NCBI RefSeq assembly: GCF_030272615.1
Contig: NC_081411.1
Location: forward strand, 183,668,977-183,732,976
From: Cryptomeria japonica
Lineage: Eukaryota > Streptophyta > Pinopsida > Cupressales > Cupressaceae
DNA: 64,000 bases
Direction of reading: 5' to 3'
Shown here piece by piece: positions 11,144 to 21,680 of this stretch (position 1 is the first letter of the stretch; each line of letters begins with the position of its first letter). The notes beneath the pieces were generated by a model, which ran no database searches, was not told the DNA's origin, and saw only the letters and a program-made list of their open reading frames with translations. Position numbers and translations under genes: made by a program.

Positions 11144-12134
11144 GTACCAGAAAGATGAAGAAGGTCAAGCGAGGAAGTTCATTTTGGGACTAAATACCAA
11201 CATAGGGGCAGAGGTTGACATGCATGGACCCAAAAACATGAATGAAGTACTTGAAAAGTCCTTAAGGCAGGAGAGAAAGATTCAATCCCTAACAACAGCA
11301 AGGCATAACTATAATGGGAACCACTCTTTTAAAAGGAACCAGGAATTCAACGGGAACACTAACTTCAACAAAAAAAGGAATAATTCTTCTAAAAGAAGGC
11401 CACCCCCTAATCAATATCAGAGGAATGAAAATAATAATAATAATAACAGGGGAAACTATAATAGGAATGACCAGCAGAATAGGATAACTTATCCACCCGG
11501 GGCCAATGAAACAAGGAATGATCCCCTTAGGAATCAAGGCAGGAGGGGTCCTCCAGGTGGATGTTTTATGTGTGGGGGAAACCATTTTGCTAGAGAATGT
11601 CCCAGGATGCAAGGCCAGATTAGGGCCAATCAACCACAACAAGGGCCCCAACAAAGGATTCATGCAGTAGTTAGGAACCGAAGAGCAAGATTCCAGAATG
11701 TTCCCGTGGAAACTACAGGTACACTATTTGAACAACTGATTTCAATTCTAATTGACACTGGGTCATCTGAATGTTTCATCTCACCTGAATTAGTAAGCAC
11801 ATATGCATTAAAATTTAATCAAATGGAGTCATCATGGACAGTTCAATATGGGGATAAGGCAACTAGGGAAGTAACTAAGTGTTTGCTGAGGACAAGGGTA
11901 CAATTTCCTGAGTTTGAAACAAGGGTAGATCTCTATGTGGCACCCCTAGGGTTATATGATGTAATTATTGGAATGAGTTGGTTAACGGATCATCAAGCTA
12001 ATGTAGATTGCTATAACAAAGTTGCTGAATGTTTGGATGATGGGGGGAAAAGGGTCAAAATCCAAGGAAAGTTTAACCCCATTAATATAGAAACCATATC
12101 AGCCATGCAATTAAAGAAGGAAAGAAGAAGATGA
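11144..12134 (+). pseudogene. gag-pr: gag C-terminus, zinc knuckle and protease of element A
   Basis: This continues the capsid after insertion G (ARKFILGLN). A basic, asparagine-rich linker follows, then one CCHC zinc knuckle (CFMCGGNHFARECP, about 11564-11605). The aspartic protease shows the active-site motif LIDTGSS followed by CFIS, and downstream DVIIGMSWL, the usual Ty3/gypsy protease signature. The frame is the same as gag before the insertion. It ends in an in-frame TGA at 12132-12134, after which pol continues in the same frame, so this stop is a mutation or a point of readthrough. Confidence 0.92.
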
Positions 12135-14986
12135 GGCCTAATCTATATGGTTGAAATTGATGAAGGAGAAGAGGAAAATACCCCAACCTTTGAAAATACC
12201 CCTTTCTTACAAGAATTCAAGGATGTATTTCCAGAAGAATTACCCGACTTACCCCCTAAAAGGAAGTTTGACTTTTCTATCAACTTACTATCGAGAGCTG
12301 AACCAGTATCAAGGGCGCCTTACTGAATGAATACAACTAAATTACAAGAGATCAAAATGCAATTAGAGGAAATCTTAGCTAAGGGATTAATAAGGCCAAG
12401 TGTATCACCATGGGGAGCACCAATCTTATTCGTGAAGAAGAAGGATGGAGCCTTAAGACTATCCATCGACTAGAGGATGTTGAACAAGGTCACAATAAAT
12501 AATAGGTATCCCTTACCTTGAATAGAGAATCTTTTTGACCAAATGAAAGGAGCAGTAGTTTTCTTGAAGATAGACCTCCAATCAGGATATCATCAACTCA
12601 GAATTAAGGAGGAGGACATTCCGAAGACAACTTTCGGGACTAGATATGGGCATTATGAATTCACAGTAGTTCCTTTTGGTGTAACCAATGCCCCAGCTGC
12701 ATTTACGAACCTAATGAATAATGTACTCCATGACTACTTGGATAAATTTATTTTAGTATTTCTAGATGACATATTGATTTACTCTAGGAATGAGGAGGAA
12801 CATTTAGTACAACTACAAATGGTTTTGCAAAGGTTGAGGGAACATAAGTTATATGGGAAACTATCTAAATGCGCCTTCTTCAAGGAAAGGATTTACTACC
12901 TTGGGCATATAATATCAAAGGAAGGAATAGCGGTTGATCCAAATAAGATAAAGGCAATAGTAGAATGGTCGATCCCTAAAAACGTTTCAAAGGTAAGAAG
13001 CTTTATGGGACTAGTAGGGTACTATAGGAGGTTTGTGGAAGGATTCTCTAAGATAGCAAACCCCATCACCTCATTACAGAGGAAGAGTAAAAGGTTTGTG
13101 TGGACGGAGCAAAGTGATAAGTCATTTCAAATTTTGAAGGGGAAACTAACTTCAGCACCCATTCTAAAGGTACCAGATCCGAATGGATACTTCACAGTCA
13201 TAACTGACGCTTCTATTGAAGGTTTAGGAGGAGTACTTGTCCAAGATGAAGGGGTAGTAGCGTACGAATCCAGGAAGCTGAAGACTCATGAAGTTAATTA
13301 TGCACCTCATGACTTAGAGTTAGCAACGATTGTGCATACCCTACAGAAATGGAGACACTTCCTACTAGGGAAGCCCTTTGAGTTAAAGTCAGATAACCAA
13401 GGACTAAAGTACATCTTTACCCAATCCCACTTAAATGATAGACAAAGAAGGTGGTTAGAGTTTCTAAGTGAATATGATTTTGAAATTGAATATATTAAGT
13501 GGAAGGAAAATAGGGTGGCAAATGCTTTAAGTAGGAGGAGACACTTGATGACTATAGCAACATTCAAAACTTCTTTCAAAAGGCAAGTAATGGATGAGCA
13601 GGGATATGACCCATGGTATGAGCAAGTCAAATTGACTTTAGAATACGATCCAACCAATCCTAAGGTTGAAGGGTATACATTAGATGAAGATGGGTTGCTC
13701 AGATACAATAATAGAATCTATGTTCCTAATTTAGGAGACTTAAGGAAAGTAGTCTTGTCGGAGGCTCATAATACCCCTTACTCAGGGCACCCGAGGGTTA
13801 ACAAACTTTATGCAGATCTAAAGAAGCTATACTTTTGGCAAGGGATGAAGAATGACATAGTCAAATATGTGGCTAAATGTCTGGAGTGTCAAAGAGTAAA
13901 GGCAGAGCATAGACATCCAACTATATTATTACAATTACATGATGTACCTCAACATAAGTGGCAAGTTATTAGCATGGATTTTGTGCAAGGGTTGTGGTGG
14001 TAATTGATAAACTCACCAAGGTGGCACACTTTATACCAGGGAATCTGATGGATGATGCACCTACCTTGGCAAGGCGCTTTGTTAAGGAAATATTTAGGTT
14101 GCATGGAATGCCACAGAAAATCATATTAGATAGAGATGCTAGATTCACTTCAAGGTTTTGGACAACTCTTCAATTAGCTCTGGGAACTCAACTAAATTTT
14201 AGTACTGCATACCATCCTGAAACTGATAGTCAAACAGAGAGGACAAATCAGATTTTGGAAGATCTACTTCGCATGTACTGCATGGACCAACAGAAGAAAT
14301 GGGAAGATTACCTCTGGTAGAGTTTGCTTACAATAATACATATCAAACATCTTTGGGAATGGCACCTTTCAAAGCATTGTATGGTAGGCCATGTCGAACA
14401 CCTTTGAGTTGGGATAGTCTTGAAGATAGAGTAATTGTTGGACCAAATATGTTGAAGGAAATGGAAGGAAATGGAAAGGAAAACTAAGGAAATTAGGCAA
14501 AGATTGAAGGAAGCCTCAGATAGGCAAAAAAGTTATGCAGACAAGAATAGGACACCAAGGGAGTCTGAGGTGGGAGAGAAAGTCTTCCTAAGGGTTAGGC
14601 CACACAAGAGTTCCATAAGGTTTGGGAAAAAGACTAAGCTTGCACCTCGTTATGTTGGGCCTTTTGAGATATTAGAGAGGATTAATCCAGTTGCATACCG
14701 GTTGGCCTTACCTCCCCAGTTGAGCTGAATCCATGATGTCTTCCATGTATCTCTTCTTAAAAAGTATGTACCTGATGAGAAACATATTTTCAATTGGGAT
14801 TCTTTACAGCTCCAGGAAATGGGAGGAATAATGATAGAGCCATTCAGAATCTTGGAGAGGCGCCAGTGCCAATTGCGCAACAGAGATGTTGATCAATGCA
14901 AAGTACAATGGAATCAGTATGATGAAAAGAATGCCATGTGGGAAGATACTAGGGAAATGCAACAGTTGTTTCCTTTTTTGTTTTAA
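12135..14986 (+). pseudogene. pol: pol of chromovirus A: RT, RNase H, integrase with chromodomain-like end
   Basis: The order is RT (FLDDIL catalytic motif at about 12759-12776), RNase H ([10 protein letters not shown], then DLELA and SDNQGL), and integrase with its HHCC zinc finger (SGHP..CLECQ). The integrase core has its three acidic residues (ISMDF, LDRDARF, and E in SQTERTNQ). A GPF-type motif (YVGPFEIL) follows, and the last 45 residues read like a chromodomain (VQWNQYDEKNAMWED). Protease-RT-RNH-INT order with a terminal chromodomain defines a chromovirus; the long LTR suggests Tekay. Stops lie at 12324, 12471, 12519 and 14726. The frame changes at about 13995 (with a small deletion between integrase halves), 14310 and 14465. 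It cannot encode an active polyprotein. Confidence 0.93.
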
Positions 14987-15052
14987 ACTAATCATGAACT
15001 ATAGACTCTGTTTGGATACATTCATTAAGTGCATCGAGATGATGCACAATTT

Positions 15053-15065
15053 AAGGGGGGGAGGA
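15053..15065 (+). other. Polypurine tract of element A
   Basis: AAGGGGGGGAGGA ends directly before the 3' LTR start TGTCACAACC at 15066. It is the usual primer for plus-strand DNA synthesis. Confidence 0.92.
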
Positions 15066-16490
15066 TGTCACAACCCTCCTTTATCACTTTTGGTTTGATA
15101 CAATTTCTATTATATCTTTTTGGTTGAGCTATTGAATATGGTTGAATAAATATTATAAAAGGATAGATAATGGACCCACATGTTGTAGGAGAAATTAGAA
15201 GCTTCTAGAGGAATCTTCATTCTTTAATCCCCTTGCATGTAACACCCCCCCCCGCACTAGGATAGTAATCAATTTTTCATGGATCCAATATTGGAAAAAG
15301 AATATCATTTTCAATTAGTTCCTCTAGATAGTGGAGTTAAGGGTTTTTTTCTATATATTGTATACAAGTTTTCAAAAGAGGGGGTTGGTTATTCTTTGAA
15401 GAAAGTTTTCTCAAATAGTTTGTTTTTTTAGTAGTCATAATTTTCATTTGGATTATAGTTAAGTTTGTATTGAAGAAATTTTTCCAAGCTTGCAAGGAAG
15501 GATCAAGGAAGGCTAGGCTTGAAGATTTGGAGAGGATTCAACATCAAAAGGCTTCTCCAGGTTCCCTCCCTTTTTGCATTTGCTAATTCCTTATATAAAT
15601 TTTTATATTTTCAAAAGAAATATCTCCTCTTAGATTCTTTTAGTTGAATATAACATTCTGAAGGAAATCATTTTTTAGTTGTTAGATAGATTAATTTGAA
15701 AGGAAAATCTATTTCTCATTAAAGAAATGCATTGATAAAAGTCTCTTTTCTTTTTAAAATGCAAGTGCAAATTTATTTATTTTATTTGTTAATCTATTTA
15801 AAAGAAAAAAAATCAGATTCTACTTTTTCTATTTTTTCTGAGATCTAGAGAAGATCTTGAATAAAAAAAAAAAGAAAATAAATCATGCTTTTCAACATCT
15901 CTATTTCTTTTTTTGAAAAACTCAAATTCTTTTATCTTTATAAATAATTTCTTTCTCTATGCATATAATCATTTGTATTTAGGAATCTCGCTATGTGAAA
16001 TAGTATATCAAATATGATTTCTTCTCAATATTGTTGTATAAAATCCCTGTGGAAAATATTATCTTGTTATTTATTTATTTTCAGAAATCTCTCTCTGTGA
16101 ATATTAATTTCTTGGAAATCTCATCAAAAAATTTATTGTCTCAACATAAGGCAAATCTGTTGAATATGATCTCTGTGAAATCAAAATTTATACATCTATC
16201 TATCTCGGAGGTAATTTAGCTCTTTGTTGTATTGCTGCCTCAAATTCAAGCACAATGTATTTCCTTTGGGCTCGTGTGAGATCATCTGAAAAAATTTCCT
16301 CTATTATCTTCCATGCTTGTGAATAGATTCTTTTTTTTTATATATATAATAACATTGTTATATGTATACCCCTCTTAGATTATTAAATAAACTGGATATA
16401 TATATATATATATATATATGTAATGTTAAACTTATGCAAAAAATATATATATAAATTAATACACAGTGGTTTTTTTTCAAAAAATATATT
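15066..16490 (+). repeat. 3' LTR of element A, left part
   Basis: It begins TGTCACAACC after the polypurine tract and matches window positions 1 to about 960 from 15420 onward. It is interrupted at 16490 by element E1; the last five bases, ATATT (16486-16490), are repeated at 28664-28668 after E1. The LTR resumes at 28669. Excluding E1, the 3' LTR is about 3.53 kb. Confidence 0.93.
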
Positions 16491-18116
16491 TGTGTAGGGG
16501 AAAAAAAGCGAGACTAGGTTAATCATGCCCTAATCCTACCTTTCGACACACATTACGGAATATGAAAGAGCCTAGAGATATCGCACAATTGGCTACTTCT
16601 TTTGGTGAAAGAGAGAGCCACGGGATATCTATTAGGATTTCTATTCCCTTGTTGAAATTGTAAGATCAAGTAATGCAAGTTCAAACCCTAATCTCAAAAT
16701 GCAAGTATGAACTAATAACAAGATTGCAGAATTGAGATTAAACAATGAACAGCTGTAAGTGTAAGGATAAAATAAGAATGCAGATATGTACCCGGAGTCG
16801 AAATCGGACTGAAAATGTTCGGGACGGGGGTGCGGGCGCCACTGTCCTGAAAACTGCATCAGAAACCACTGTCCTGCACCCTGAAACACTGTCGGACAGT
16901 CGTCAGAAAGCTATCTGTCCGGAGGACCAGGGCACCCAGCGCCTCTGTTCCAGGGACCAGGGCGCCCAGCGCCCCTGTCCCGGTCTTCTGAGCTGCAATT
17001 TCACACCAGGTTCTGCCTCAGCCTTCTCTCTCCGGATCTGTGTCCCGTGGCATCGTCCGAATCTCGAAACCTGTAATAATATCTGAAAAGGGGGAGGGGC
17101 GGCTATATAGGGTTTTGCCTTAGTCAAACCCCTGCTTCGGTGATTTCCACCTCCACGAATAGCCAAGTTGTTTTGTAAAATGTATTGTGTGTGCAGACCT
17201 AGTGTGTGTGCAAGGTCCAAAATGCAAGAAAGCAAACTAGAGCAACCTAGAAAGTAAACCCTAATTGCTTGTAAATGATAATGTAAATGCTCTAAATCAA
17301 GATGCAATGTGATCTAAAGCATGAATAAATGATGTATCAAAGCTTATGCAAAGACATGAAAACAATATGAAATCATACCCAACCCTCAAGGGAGGAGTAC
17401 AAGCCAATCTTCAGTCGGTAATCTCTTATTGTTCTTCAATGTCTTCCAAGCCCTAAGTGGATGAATGAATTTGATAGATGCTTGATAAAATGATGTTGAG
17501 TGTTGTTGAAGTCCTCAAAGATCTGCTCTTTCGCTACATATGAAGTTCCTGGAAACAAAAATCCGATCCCTTCAAATGAGAAAAGAGAGCTCTTATGTAG
17601 GAAACCCTAGGTCGTAAATTCGTATTTTGGCCGACCTAGAGATTGAATATCCCGCCAATTTCTTGGGGTTAAGCTTTATTTTATGATTGGATCGTGCTCC
17701 CAAAATTTCGAGAAAAATGTCCGGGACCATGTTGCACGGGCGCCATGGTCCCGACAACTTTTCACCAAATTTTCAAGGCCGTCGGATATGATGATTTTAG
17801 AGAGAATCCTGAAGTTACAGGTGATTTCGAGATGTTTAGACCCCGAAACCAAGCCCCCAAGTTCAAAATAGGACTGAATTAGGGTTTTTGATTAAGTGGT
17901 GTATTGGAAGAATAAAATGCTAAGGGCACGCTTTAGTGAAAGGGCCCAACTTTATGATGTAGAAAATGATGAAATAGGGCCTTAGACCTAATTAATTTGA
18001 TTAATTAAGTGCTTAAGGAGAAATGCAATGCAGAATGCAAAATGCACTAAGGCGGATGCTAAACTAGGTGCGAAATTGTACCACCCTAGCGAGTGCGTAC
18101 AATTTATGACGCTACA
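16491..18116 (-). repeat. 3' LTR of E1
   Basis: It pairs with 27038-28663 over its whole length with no net length change. By eye I count about 35 substitutions, mostly transitions. It contains a TATA box on the minus strand and two near-identical copies of a GACCAGGGCRCCCAGCGCC motif at about 16924-16978. The open frames inside it occur in both LTR copies and have no protein features. Confidence 0.95.
17104..17109 (-). promoter_or_regulatory. TATA box of E1, 3' LTR copy
   Basis: TATATA lies in the minus-strand context AAACCCTATATAGCCGCC, at offset 613 from the left edge of both LTRs. A TATA box here would place the transcription start about 30 bp further left and make U3 about 1.0 kb. Confidence 0.65.
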
Positions 18117-18132
18117 TTTAGCCCCCACTTTA
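18117..18132 (-). other. Polypurine tract of E1
   Basis: On the minus strand AAAGTGGGGGCTAAA directly precedes the 3' LTR start TGTAGCG. This purine-rich form is usual in Tat-lineage elements. Confidence 0.85.
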
Positions 18133-18873
18133 GCGGTCATATGAGTACTACGTGCATATGCAAGCTAAAGTACATAAAAGTAAACATTATTTGAAAAAGG
18201 ATATATCCATAAGTCATCGGACGAAGCCCCCAGCGGTATCTGTAGTACACAGTTAGGAACCGCACCCTACAAAACAAACGTTAGATCACAAAATCACCTA
18301 ATGCTTACTAGGGAAAGTGATGAAATCTGTGAGTAGCTATATGCCCCCCCTGTTTCGACTTGCTTATTTAGGGAGGTGAAATAGGGTAGCATGTTTACTT
18401 GCGACAAATTATGTAAGAGAGTGTTGATGAGGAGTGTTCACTAAATAGGCTTCATCAGAGCACTTTTTGGAACATCCCGAGAGTAGGAGAAGGAAAGTAC
18501 GATTCCAACGCAATAAACGGCTCGAAAATCGCATCTCCCAAACTCAAGTTATGATAAAATGAATGATAGAAGAAAAATTAGGGTTTCAAGAAGTAAGAAT
18601 AAACAAACGAGAGTATATACCTCGAAAGTGACACTTGTATTCGTCACTTTGTCGATTTCAGTATACTATTCTTTGCAGTGGAGCCCACCTAGCCATCACC
18701 ATGCCTTCACGATGACCGGAGCGTCCCACGAGGATCGAGATCCTGCGCCAGGCCGTGATTGACGACGAGCCACTGGACGAGGTGAGTTGACTGAACGTTT
18801 GACTTTTGATTTTTCGCATGTTTGACTTTTCCATGATCGAATGCAGACCTTGAATGCCGACCGGGGCCCACCT
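18133..18873 (+). other. Upstream region and possible first exon(s) of the antisense PMD gene
   Basis: This lies between the polypurine tract and the minisatellite. A GTGAGT donor at 18782 (after CTGGACGAG) and a TGCAG acceptor at 18845-18846 could bound a 64-bp intron, but the first coding exon cannot be fixed: possible ATGs at about 18701 and 18712 both run into stops. A TATA-like AGTATATACC lies at about 18611. The true start of the gene is unknown. Confidence 0.35.
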
Positions 18874-19037
18874 AGGGCGCCATGGTCCCTGAGGGGCGCC
18901 CTGGTCCCCCCAGGGCGCCATGGTCCCTGACAAGGGCACCATGGTCCCTGACAGGGCGCCATGGTCCCCTCAGGGCGCCATGGTCCCTGACAGGGCACCA
19001 TGGTCCCCATCAGGGCGCCATGGTCCCCAATCAGGGC
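18874..19037 (+). repeat. Minisatellite of AGGGCGCCATGGTCC units
   Basis: Eight full units of 15 bp core with 4-7 bp spacers are arranged head to tail; two have A for G in the core and one has CCCTGG. The core contains two palindromes (GGCGCC and CCATGG). The same core occurs singly in both E1 LTRs (about 17730 and 28287), and related ACCATGGTCC words occur in the LTR of element F. It lies upstream of the PMD exon, within a probable intron or 5' exon. Confidence 0.85.
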
Positions 19038-19135
19038 CTGGCGAGGGGTTACAAGGCGAGCATACAATGTACGACAGTTTGCATTTGCGATTTCGATGAT
19101 TGAGTACTGATTATGGTCATGTTTTCGTTTTGCAG

Positions 19136-21342
19136 GGTCTCCCGTACATGAGAGAGCATACAACGGGACACATTCTTCACACTTTGCGAGATCAGATTCC
19201 ACGGCTGACTCAGTCAAAGAGAGACACCCTATCGATAGTAGGATTGTGGTACGTGATTCTTATGCCAGCCATTCGATTTCATCCTGCGATGCTGATGGCA
19301 CTGATGGAGAGATGGGATCCTGACACCTCTACCTTTCACCTTCCGGTAGGAGAGCTGACGGTCACACTCGAGGATGTGTACCGTATACCGCGTCTTCCTA
19401 TCAGAGGAGCAACAGTCACATACACGACTGATCGGGTAGCGGAGGATCATCAGAGGGAGCAGATGTATTGCATAGGGAGAGTCATGCCGAGCGAGACGAG
19501 GGGCCGTATCATGGTCAACTGGCTCTTACATCCTACAGGGGAGATACCACTTCTGAGACGCCTCATGATAGCCATCATAGCACTAGCTGTCTGCCCTAAT
19601 GGGCGAGGGACACACATGCACGGGGGCCTCACATGGTGTATCAGAGCGATGGAGAGACATAGGAGAGTGTATGCATGGGGTCGGAGTATGCTTGCACACC
19701 TCTATCACGACCTGGAGGAGTATGTATTCGGACAGGGTTGTAGTTTGATGACATGCACACTTCTGCAGGTGTGGATCTTAGAGCACTTCATATGCACCAG
19801 GCCCGTCGGCTTTCCACTGAGTATAGCAAGCGAGCGACCTAGGGTGTTCGCTTATCCACTGACCAGCGAGTGGAGATTTGGAGATTTGTTATATTGGAGA
19901 GTGATTATTGACAGACTGACATCCGAGGTGATAGTGTGGAGACCTTACCTACTGATGCACAGATGGGATGGGATGGAGAGATAGTTAGCATGTCTATAGA
20001 GGAACCACCTACTGCGAGGACGATATGCACACATCATAGTCCCTTTCTACTTTGATCGAGTACGGAGGCAGTTTGGACTAGAGCAGTGTGTTCCAGCCGA
20101 TGTGCCCATCTATACTCGACACTCACGGGTCCTTCCCAGACCTAGAGCAGTAGCGAGACCGACGGTAGATGATATCGAGACGACAAACTTAGAGGGATCA
20201 GATCAGGATGTAGTCACTGACTATTCTATAGAGCCTGGAGCACAGCGCAGATATGTTTCATGGTTCATGAGATCATATCCAGGTCCTATCTTTCCACCAG
20301 ATCATCCGACAGGCTATCCAGGCCCATGGAGACATGGAGACCACGACGAGGACGAGGGATCCAGGTCAGAGGAGTCAGAGGAGGGAGAGGATTATGAGGA
20401 GGCGGAAGATCCTGATCCACCTACAGGCGATCAGCCCAGTGACGAGGAGGAGGAAGAGGATGCAGATAGAGAGGAGGATGAGGAGGATGCAGGTGATGAT
20501 GCAGATGAGGATGAGGATGACGAGGAGGATGAGGAGGAGGATGATAGAGATGCTGAGGAGGAGTCAGATGCAGCTCCCCATCATTCAGGAGATGATACCA
20601 TAGCTCTAGATCCACCTCCTATTCTCCAACAGGGGGAACAGGAGGCGATACGGAGACCTGTCACCAGTACCGTCCAGCCTACACCCATCGTGGATAGAGT
20701 ATATGAGTGAGGGGAGCCTAGCGGTTGTCAGTCACAGATACTACCATATCATGATCCCTACTGGCATGAGGGAGATCCAGGTATAGTAGGTTTATATTGA
20801 TTAGTTAATGCTTTGATGATATAGAATGGTACTAACAAAGATCTATTCTACTGCCACAGCTAATGTGCAGGAATGGCGTTCCTTGATTCAGCGGGCAATG
20901 ACAGACATTTCCATGATAGCACAGATCCCTAGTTCCTCACAAATTGCCTATAGGCCTCAGGGGAACGTAGGTCGGCATGAGAATTTATTTTTCCCATTCC
21001 GAGTACAGGTAGATATATGGAGGGAGAGAGAGAGAGTCCTATCAGAGGACCTCCAGCAGGCGCGGCAGAGAGAGAGAGTCCTATCAGAGGACCTCCAGCA
21101 GGCACGACAGAGAGAGAGTCCTATCAGAGGACCTCCAGCAGGTGCGGCGGGACCTAGTAGCGGCTCAGACCGAAGCTACCACCTATCGTGCGATCCTTAT
21201 GGATAGGGATCGTAGGAGTTCCTCTCGGAGTCACTCACGATCTGTATCGCGCTATACACCCATGGGTCCACCTCCGCGGCCAGATCAGGAGGGAGCATCC
21301 AGTCGACACTCTCCAGCCACTAGCCCTAGGGATAGGAGATGA
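19136..21342 (+). pseudogene. Plant mobile domain (PMD) gene on the antisense strand of E1
   Basis: A TTTTGCAG acceptor at 19128-19135 precedes the exon. The translation has the PMD core: MALMERWDPDTSTFHLPVGE, then TLEDVYRIPRLPIRG, a hydrophobic helix (LMIAIIALAVCP), YAWGRSMLAHLYHDL and VWILEHF, ending in FDRVRRQFGLEQ at about 20055-20090. Next come a long Asp/Glu-rich tract (20330-20570) and an intron (donor 20781, acceptor 20858-20859, 79 bp) that joins the frames in phase. A heptad-like repeat and an Arg/Ser-rich tail end at 21342. It is broken by TAG at 19982 and 19997, TGA at 20708 and a 2-bp loss at about 21105. PMD proteins of the MAIN/MAIL type are nuclear and act in silencing; this copy's role is unknown. 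Confidence 0.85.
21026..21141 (+). repeat. 42-bp coding repeat in the PMD gene, with a frame-breaking copy
   Basis: Three copies encode RERVLSEDLQQARQ-like segments, a charged helix repeat. The shared word GTCCTATCAGAGG starts at 21036, 21078 and 21118, so the spacings are 42 and 40. The missing two bases are one AG of an (AG)n run. This shifts the third copy and everything after it into the next frame, where the Arg/Ser-rich tail is read. Confidence 0.85.
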
Positions 21343-21680
21343 TTGTACAGTGACCTATGTTTGTACACGATCCACACATATATATGTATATATACATGCT
21401 TCTCATTTTTGTCTCAAATGTGTTATCTTTAATGCCTAAAACAATGTATATTTTGTTTTGGTTAAATCTAATACATTTGGTAAATGTACATGTATGTTTA
21501 GAATTTAATTTCTATGTGATTGATTTCTCAATGCTCCATGATTAAATTGATACATGTGTGACTTAATTAAAATATTTAATCAAGTACAACATTGATGATA
21601 AGGAAGAAATATGCATTAAGTCTAAGAATCATATAACTAATGTGATTTAATTTTGAACTTAAACACAACATGATACGATT
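21343..21680. other. Gap between the convergent PMD gene and pol of E1
   Basis: An AT-rich stretch of 338 bp with no gene. In other Tat elements the end of integrase would lie here; in E1 no such sequence is recognisable. Confidence 0.6.

Noticed and set aside
16641-17307. Several open frames of 80-134 codons inside the E1 LTRs, repeated almost unchanged at 27188-27854
   Set aside because: They recur only because the two LTRs are near-identical copies. They overlap on both strands and have no protein features.
20334-20615. Open frames rich in Arg/Met (plus) and His/Pro (minus)
   Set aside because: They are shadows of the Asp/Glu-rich tract of the PMD gene read in other frames of GA-rich DNA.
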